Of a stretch of 64,000 nucleotides of DNA, positions 59,687 to 64,000 are shown piece by piece. Under the pieces are notes generated by a model. That model did not search any database, had not been told where the DNA came from, and saw only the letters and a program-made list of their open reading frames with translations. The stretch is from the IMG/VR virus record IMGVR_UViG_3300030012_001696, positions 1 through 64,000 of that record, one strand, 5' to 3'. Source of the stretch: a virus. A program made the position numbers and the translations under genes. Position 1 is the stretch's first letter; the number at the start of each line of letters is the position of its first letter.

Positions 59687-59955
59687 TTCTTTCTCCTGCT
59701 TCTAGCAAATGTTCTAACGTTAGTTGGTTTACCTCCAACTCCTTGAGCTTTTGCTCTCTTTCTTGTTACTGCACTTCTTTTTTGTGAAGCGCTCATTGTT
59801 CTAGCTTTAGCAGCTGGAACACATTTAGGATATTTTCTTTTACTATTTTTAGCAGATTTACGTCCACACTTCTGATATTTACCACCTTTTTTCTTAGAGC
59901 CGATGTCTACCCAATCTTCTCTAAACCATTTACGTAATCCACCTTGATATGCCAT
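59683..59955 (-). CDS. Basic protein of DUF5872 type
   Basis: A 90-residue protein with GLRKWFREDWVDIGSKKKGG, YQKCGRKSAKNSKRKYPKCVPAAKA and VTRKRAKAQGVGGKPTNV. This string pattern is, from memory, that of the DUF5872-type proteins widespread in marine phages and giant viruses. Function unknown. Part of a chain of tiny basic genes with overlapping stop and start codons. Confidence 0.75.
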   Translation of the reverse strand: MAYQGGLRKWFREDWVDIGSKKKGGKYQKCGRKSAKNSKRKYPKCVPAAKARTMSASQKRSAVTRKRAKAQGVGGKPTNVRTFARSRRKK

Positions 59956-60119
59956 TATCTATAACCGCCGCCACGTTTTTTATATGTTCTTACTAACCAC
60001 GCATTTGCGTATGCAGAAGGATATACTTTAAACTTTCTCTTTGCTTCAGACTTTACTCTTGAATACAAAGAAGGATTAGTTGGCGTAGGGCTTCCTTTTT
60101 TTCTTTTCTTTTTTGGCAT
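59955..60119 (-). CDS. Small basic protein (54 aa)
   Basis: A 54-residue protein MPKKKRKKGSPTPTNPSLYS..., with AKRKFKVYPSAYANAWLVRTY, another string very common in marine phages and also seen fused to DUF5872-like proteins. TAATG overlap with the next gene. Function unknown. Confidence 0.72.
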   Translation of the reverse strand: MPKKKRKKGSPTPTNPSLYSRVKSEAKRKFKVYPSAYANAWLVRTYKKRGGGYR

Positions 60120-60265
60120 CACTTTCCTCCATGAGTTTTTACTACTTTCATAGGCATAGACAATGAAGCTCCTTTATGTCTTTTAAACTTAGCTCCATGT
60201 TTCATCAAAACATAGCCTTTGCCTTTTTTCATAAAATGATAGCCTTTAGGCGCTTTTACTCTCAT
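60119..60265 (-). CDS. Small basic protein (48 aa)
   Basis: A 48-residue frame, MRVKAPKGYHFMKKGKGYVL..., continuing MKHGAKFKRHKGASLSM. Its start and stop overlap the neighbours (TAATG and ATGA). The 'KGYHFM..G..YVLMKHG' pattern is found in other phage small proteins. Function unknown. Confidence 0.65.
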   Translation of the reverse strand: MRVKAPKGYHFMKKGKGYVLMKHGAKFKRHKGASLSMPMKVVKTHGGK

Positions 60266-60345
60266 TAGTACTTCTTACCGTAATTTTTTTTCTTCTTTAC
60301 TACTTTTTTCTTCTTTACTGCTTTTTTACCTTTTTTCATTGGCAT
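60265..60345 (-). CDS. Lysine-rich micropeptide (26 aa)
   Basis: A 26-residue peptide MPMKKGKKAVKKKKVVKKKK, then NYGKKY. Fifteen lysines. Start and stop both overlap neighbours as TAATG, so it is embedded in the translated chain. It would bind DNA or RNA non-specifically; a histone-tail-like packaging aid is possible but not shown. Confidence 0.55.
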   Translation of the reverse strand: MPMKKGKKAVKKKKVVKKKKNYGKKY

Positions 60346-60599
60346 TACATTACCCTTATTCCTTTCCCACGCGGTGTGGGTTTTGCGTTCTTTTTGCTTT
60401 CTTGCATCTTTTTTACACCATCTTCCATTGACATATGATTGATGTCAATCTGGTCTTTTCTAATTGCTGTTGCAAAAGGATTACCTTCTCTTATAACAAA
60501 ATTAGTATTCCATTTGCTAGGAGCTGCTCTTAGCCCACATGAAGGACAGTTAAAGTAGCCTTCTGGATTAGGCGTGTCGCAGTGTTGACAATTAGCCAT
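60345..60599 (-). CDS. Zinc-ribbon protein (84 aa)
   Basis: An 84-residue protein with an N-terminal zinc ribbon, C4-x2-C7 and C18-x2-C21 (CQHCDTPNPEGYFNCPSCG). The rest is helical and basic. Start shares TAATG with the upstream stop. It stands between capsid and adaptor genes, where no enzyme is expected; may be virion or regulatory. Confidence 0.65.
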   Translation of the reverse strand: MANCQHCDTPNPEGYFNCPSCGLRAAPSKWNTNFVIREGNPFATAIRKDQIDINHMSMEDGVKKMQESKKNAKPTPRGKGIRVM

Positions 60600-60796
60600 T
60601 ATCCTTTAGCTACTACTATGTAAGCAACTCTAGTAGAGTCAAGCTTAACTGCTTGAATATCTACAATAGCATTAGTGCTATCATCTAAAGTTTGAATATA
60701 GTCATTAATTTCTTTAGCTAATGAACCAGCAGTTGAATCTGATTTAACACTAAGGTCATTAATAATAATCTTTGTAGTTGTATTATAATTTGCCAT
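60599..60796 (-). CDS. Small protein (65 aa)
   Basis: A 65-residue alpha/beta protein (NTTTKIIINDLSVKSDSTAG, VAYIVVAKG) with GGAGAAA ahead of the ATG. It begins a transcription unit behind the hairpin at 60834. Not recognised. Confidence 0.6.
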   Translation of the reverse strand: MANYNTTTKIIINDLSVKSDSTAGSLAKEINDYIQTLDDSTNAIVDIQAVKLDSTRVAYIVVAKG

Positions 60797-60833
60797 TTTT
60801 TCTCCTATTATTTAAAATTCTTTATAGGTTTCG

Positions 60834-60854
60834 GAGTGGGACTAGCCCACTCCA
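60834..60854 (-). terminator. Hairpin after capsid unit B
   Basis: GGAGTGGG (60834-60841) pairs perfectly with CCCACTCC (60847-60854) around ACTAG. It lies downstream of the capsid and decoration-like genes of module B. There is no strong T-run, so it may end part of the transcripts or protect the capsid mRNA. Confidence 0.55.
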
Positions 60855-60870
60855 TAGTACCTAATAACTA

Positions 60871-61305
60871 TTATGATGTTGTAATACCGTCATTGATTGC
60901 GCTTAATCCATTAGCGTAGTACTCACCATTCCAGAACAGAAGTTCTACAAAGTCTCCTCTTTGAGAAGCAGCTTCTAAAATAATATTAGAAACCTGAGTT
61001 CCAGCAGTTGAATTAGCAGCGTCTCCGCCTGCATCTTTCATTACTAATGAAATGATTGCACTTCCTGCTTTAATTGTAACATCATTAGTAGGTGTTTCTT
61101 CATGTACAATAAATTTGTACACTGCTCCGTTTTGTGCTGTTGAAGCTGTAGGTAGAGTTATATCATAAGCTCCACCTTCAGAAGAAACCATAAAGACCTT
61201 ACCTGAGTCTGATTCTACTATTGTTTTTGCAGCGGTAATGTGTTCTACATTAACTAGTAAGCCACCAATACCACTATTTTTTTCTAGTAATCCACCTTTA
61301 GCCAT
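60871..61305 (-). CDS. Decoration-like head protein
   Basis: About 145 residues from ATG 61305 (MAKGGLLEKNSGIGGL), with GGAGGG ahead; an upstream frame extension overlapping the capsid gene is unlikely. The body, SDSGKVFMVSSEGGAYDITLPTA...GAVYKFIVHEETPTNDVTIKAG, matches the beta-rich pattern of phage head decoration proteins. Position straight after the capsid gene fits. No counterpart next to capsid A. Confidence 0.6.
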   Translation of the reverse strand: MAKGGLLEKNSGIGGLLVNVEHITAAKTIVESDSGKVFMVSSEGGAYDITLPTASTAQNGAVYKFIVHEETPTNDVTIKAGSAIISLVMKDAGGDAANSTAGTQVSNIILEAASQRGDFVELLFWNGEYYANGLSAINDGITTS

Positions 61306-61306
61306 T

Positions 61307-62677
61307 TTATAATCCCTCCACGTTGTATAGAGCGTGACATTCAGGTAATGAGATTTCAAGACCAGCTTCAGTCATAATCATGTCTTTTCTCAAATCTTCA
61401 TCCGCAGCTTGTACGTTTGTCATAATTTGAGTGTCACGATTAATACCGTTACCAACTAATGGTCTGTATGCTAATTTAGACATATCAGCCATAAGCATGA
61501 AGCCACTTGCAATTCCTCTGAATAGAGGTTCTTTCACTAAGAACATTGAACCGTGCACAGTGTTGATTTCCATTAACTGGTGACCAAAACTACCTGCTAC
61601 ATTGTTCATGTTAACTCTGTATGGTCCATTTGCATGTCCAACAGAAGCGTCAATGAAAGCACCGTCGCCCATTTTGTTGAAGAATGTAATTACTGGCAAT
61701 GAAGCTAGTACAAGTCTTTCACTTGAACCGCCTCTTGCTGGGTCAAAAATAACCTCTAAGTCAGCAAGCAATCTATCATATGTAAGTTCACTCTGTGCTA
61801 CACTTCTGTAGTAAGGGTTACCTGATGAATATGAAAATGCTGAATCGTCAGTTACTGGTTGAACATTTTTAACAATGTGTCCAACTAGACCTTCAGTGTA
61901 TTGTACTCCGTTAACACGAGCTTTTTGACCGAAAAGCATAGCTCTTTCGATGTCTACTTTGTGTTCACGTAATTTTTGAGCCCAAATTCTATCGAACTCG
62001 TTTGCATAGCCACGATATCTTGTAGCTATTGCTGTGTTTGTCATCTCACAAGCTGTTTTAAAGATTTGAGTATAACCAAAGTCATCTTCAATAGTATCTG
62101 AGAAAGTGTCAGGTGAACCTGTTCCTTCTCCGAATGATGTACCAACAATTTGACATTCGTCATTGTCAGCTAATACATTGTATCCTGATACGTTTGAATT
62201 AGACAATTCAATAACTCTACCTGAGAAGGTAGTGTTAGCTGATTGTACGTTTGGTGCAGACTCAACTCTAACTAATGCTTGTGCATAACCGCCAGTCCCA
62301 TCGACTGTTTTAACAGCTACGACCATTCCTTTTGTAAGGAAGCCAATAGCTGAACCTGCTCCATCATCAACTGTAAAATCGTATAGATTTGGTGATGATA
62401 CAGCACTTCCACCGTTTACGGCTGCTGCTAAGCTGAAGTTACGTGCAGTGTAGTTAGTGACAGTTCTATTTTCAAGATATCTGAAAATATTATCGTCAGT
62501 AGCTACCTTAGCAACTTGACTTAGATAGACGAAAAAAGGTGACTCCTCTGGCATAAGTTCTGCAACTCTATCAGAGAAATCATACAGCTTTCTTTGGTCT
62601 GGAGCCTGTCCGTAATCTGCGCTAGTAGCAGCTGCGGTTATTTGTGATGCCTTTAATTGTCCTTGATTAAAAGCCAT
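61307..62677 (-). CDS. Major capsid protein B
   Basis: A 456-residue capsid protein, homologous to 4026-5570: KLYDFSDRVAELMPEESPFF, GTSFGEGTGSPD, IFKTACEMTNTA, AYRPLVGNGINRDT and TEAGLEISLPECHALY. HK97-fold family by context and shared blocks. It lacks part of the central insertion of capsid A. Flanked by its own scaffold and portal, so it belongs to a complete second head module. Confidence 0.88.
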   Translation of the reverse strand: MAFNQGQLKASQITAAATSADYGQAPDQRKLYDFSDRVAELMPEESPFFVYLSQVAKVATDDNIFRYLENRTVTNYTARNFSLAAAVNGGSAVSSPNLYDFTVDDGAGSAIGFLTKGMVVAVKTVDGTGGYAQALVRVESAPNVQSANTTFSGRVIELSNSNVSGYNVLADNDECQIVGTSFGEGTGSPDTFSDTIEDDFGYTQIFKTACEMTNTAIATRYRGYANEFDRIWAQKLREHKVDIERAMLFGQKARVNGVQYTEGLVGHIVKNVQPVTDDSAFSYSSGNPYYRSVAQSELTYDRLLADLEVIFDPARGGSSERLVLASLPVITFFNKMGDGAFIDASVGHANGPYRVNMNNVAGSFGHQLMEINTVHGSMFLVKEPLFRGIASGFMLMADMSKLAYRPLVGNGINRDTQIMTNVQAADEDLRKDMIMTEAGLEISLPECHALYNVEGL

Positions 62678-62694
62678 TTTATTTCACTCCTAAG

Positions 62695-63459
62695 TTAGTT
62701 TTTAGCTATTCTACCGATTCTTCCAGCATTCATAACTCTATCCCACACTTGGTCTTCTTCAGATTTCTGTGGTTGTTGACCACCTTGAAGAACACCTGCA
62801 GGTTTAGGAATTGATTTAGCTTTTTGTACAGCTTCTAAGTTTTCAGTTTTTTTCTCTACTTTGCCTTCTCCTTCTTTCCACACTTTAATAAGAGTTTCAA
62901 TAGGTAGGTTAGCTTTTGGAGTTGTTGCAAACTGTAAAAACTTTTCTGCATCATCCGCACCTAAGTTGTGCTTACTTACCAATTCTGTTTTTAAATTATT
63001 CATAGCCATCTGATTTTGTAGTTTAGCTAGTTCGTTATCTACTGTTTCATGTACAAGCTTTTTCTCTTGACTTACTCTAAATTTGTAAGATTCTGAGTCA
63101 GGCTTGTAATAGGCGTCCCAAGGGTCAAAATTATCTGGAGTTGTACTCTCAGATTCTGTTGACTCAATAGATTCTCCAGCAAGGCTTTTTTCAATTACAT
63201 TTACTAATTCAGGCTTTTCAGATAACACTTGTCTTAATTGTAGTAAGTCATTGCTGTCTTTCTTTAAGTTTTCGTGTTCTGCTACCTTTTTGTCGTACAT
63301 GGATTGAAACTTTTTAGCTTCTCCTTCCCAATTAACTTCTTCAGATGCTTCCACACCTTCTTCTGTTTGAGGTTCCATTGAAATAGTAGGCTCATTTCCA
63401 ACTCCCTCAACTATTGGGTCTTGCTGTTCAACCTGTTGTTTTTCTTGTTCTGTTGCCAT
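62695..63459 (-). CDS. Scaffolding-type protein B
   Basis: A 254-residue acidic protein upstream of capsid B. Acidic N-terminus, coiled coil near residues 45-75 (WEGEAKKFQSMYDKKVAEHENLKKD in outline), and a Gln/Lys-rich C-terminus ending VMNAGRIGRIAKN. Same layout as the scaffold at 5603-6469. Confidence 0.72.
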   Translation of the reverse strand: MATEQEKQQVEQQDPIVEGVGNEPTISMEPQTEEGVEASEEVNWEGEAKKFQSMYDKKVAEHENLKKDSNDLLQLRQVLSEKPELVNVIEKSLAGESIESTESESTTPDNFDPWDAYYKPDSESYKFRVSQEKKLVHETVDNELAKLQNQMAMNNLKTELVSKHNLGADDAEKFLQFATTPKANLPIETLIKVWKEGEGKVEKKTENLEAVQKAKSIPKPAGVLQGGQQPQKSEEDQVWDRVMNAGRIGRIAKN

Positions 63460-63509
63460 ATTTTTTTCTCCTTTCGCGATTTAGTCTAAGACTCTGAACC
63501 ACGATTGAT

Positions 63510-64000
63510 TTATTCTTCTTCCTCCAAAGATTGTCCCATTTGGTCTACCATAATGCCTAATTGCATCACCTTTTCTTTTTCTTTAGCTTTCGTAGAGCTT
63601 GTAATTTCACTCAATTGTGATTTAAACTTTTCAACCTCTGTACGTTTTCTAGCAGAAACCTGCTCACGTTCAGATGTTTGTAAATCACCACTTAGCTTTT
63701 TAACTTGATTTTCAAGCGATGTGATATACTGTTGCATTTGAGCCATCTGTCCTTTTCTTTGAAGAACACCTTCTTTGTCAAAGATTTCAGTTTTCTTTAA
63801 AACCTCGACATCATCTACCAGTCCAAGTTTATACGCATCAAGATACATGTTGTATTCAGATACCTTGTTGCTAGGCAAAGTTGAACCTGATATAATGCGA
63901 ATATCATGTTGACCTAGTTGAATATCATTCTCTATAGTTAACAATTCAGTTCGCTTATCATCGTACAATCTCATATTAACTGAAAATTCAGTAATATCGT
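63510..64000 (-). CDS. Portal protein B, C-terminal part (runs off right edge)
   Basis: The frame is open to the window edge, so the true start is outside. The visible about 163 residues contain IRIISGSTLPSNKVSEYNMY and GLVDDVEVLKKTEIFDKEGVLQRKG, which align with the C-terminus of portal A (RIIAGSTQPLNRWALLEEYF, GLIDDVAMLEQTDIRNKKQILQRKS), followed by a charged coiled coil. It is the start of head module B. Confidence 0.8.
   Translation of the reverse strand, partial: DITEFSVNMRLYDDKRTELLTIENDIQLGQHDIRIISGSTLPSNKVSEYNMYLDAYKLGLVDDVEVLKKTEIFDKEGVLQRKGQMAQMQQYITSLENQVKKLSGDLQTSEREQVSARKRTEVEKFKSQLSEITSSTKAKEKEKVMQLGIMVDQMGQSLEEEE

Noticed and set aside
1-64000. CRISPR array, insertion sequence or integrase
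   Set aside because: No regularly spaced short repeats, no transposase or recombinase motifs and no attachment-like repeats other than the fibre repeat, which is coding.

Overview
The window is dense, AT-rich bacteriophage DNA. It holds terminase, portal, scaffold, capsid, head-tail connector, tail and ejection-type genes, a phage replication and recombination module, very short intergenic gaps and many start/stop overlaps. I see no integrase, repressor, tRNA, rRNA, insertion sequence or CRISPR array, so a lytic phage is the simplest reading. Several small Lys/Arg-rich proteins resemble ones I remember from uncultured marine phages, so a marine origin is likely. The host is unknown; good Shine-Dalgarno sequences argue mildly against Bacteroidota.

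Layout. (1) 1-14118, minus strand: head module A, read from high to low coordinates: small orphan genes, a terminase small subunit-like protein, a metallophosphoesterase, a set of tiny basic proteins, TerL, an M15 endolysin, portal, scaffold, major capsid protein, three connector proteins, tail-tip proteins and the start of a tail fibre that leaves the left edge. (2) 14236-27676, plus strand: the early region, with a Cas4-like nuclease, a DUF1071-type annealing protein, an SSB-like protein ending in DDLPF, a DUF932 protein, an adenine methylase, a DnaB-type helicase and a RuvC-like resolvase among many small unknown genes. No DNA polymerase is visible. This region also has unusually rich non-coding DNA with strong inverted repeats that read as structured RNAs (14550-14727, 15342-16440, 18051-18126, 20974-21073, 22802-23099). 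(3) 27654-46587, minus strand: ejection proteins, including a 2901-residue protein with the catalytic signature of a cellular-type RNA polymerase beta-prime subunit (RQP..H..SIM followed 37 residues later by DFDID), T7 gp14-like and other internal proteins, a two-gene tail nozzle and a small membrane/secreted cassette. (4) 46641-64000, minus strand: a tail protein with a C-terminal Hint domain, a giant S74-type fibre, then a second nozzle, a second copy of the small cassette, a second connector set, more tiny basic proteins, a second capsid protein, a second scaffold and the end of a second portal.

Two features dominate. First, the virion polymerase candidate suggests injected transcription of the early region, as in N4-like and crAss-like phages. 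Second, nearly every head, connector and nozzle gene occurs twice, and the two sets separate exactly at a 113-base near-identical repeat (1-113 and 52347-52459) in the fibre genes. Either two related phage genomes have been joined at that repeat, by assembly or by recombination, or one large genome carries two virion sets. If the left edge is joined to 52346, positions 1-52346 form a self-consistent circle with a full single gene set and an open fibre frame. I favour the joined-genomes reading but cannot decide it from the window.
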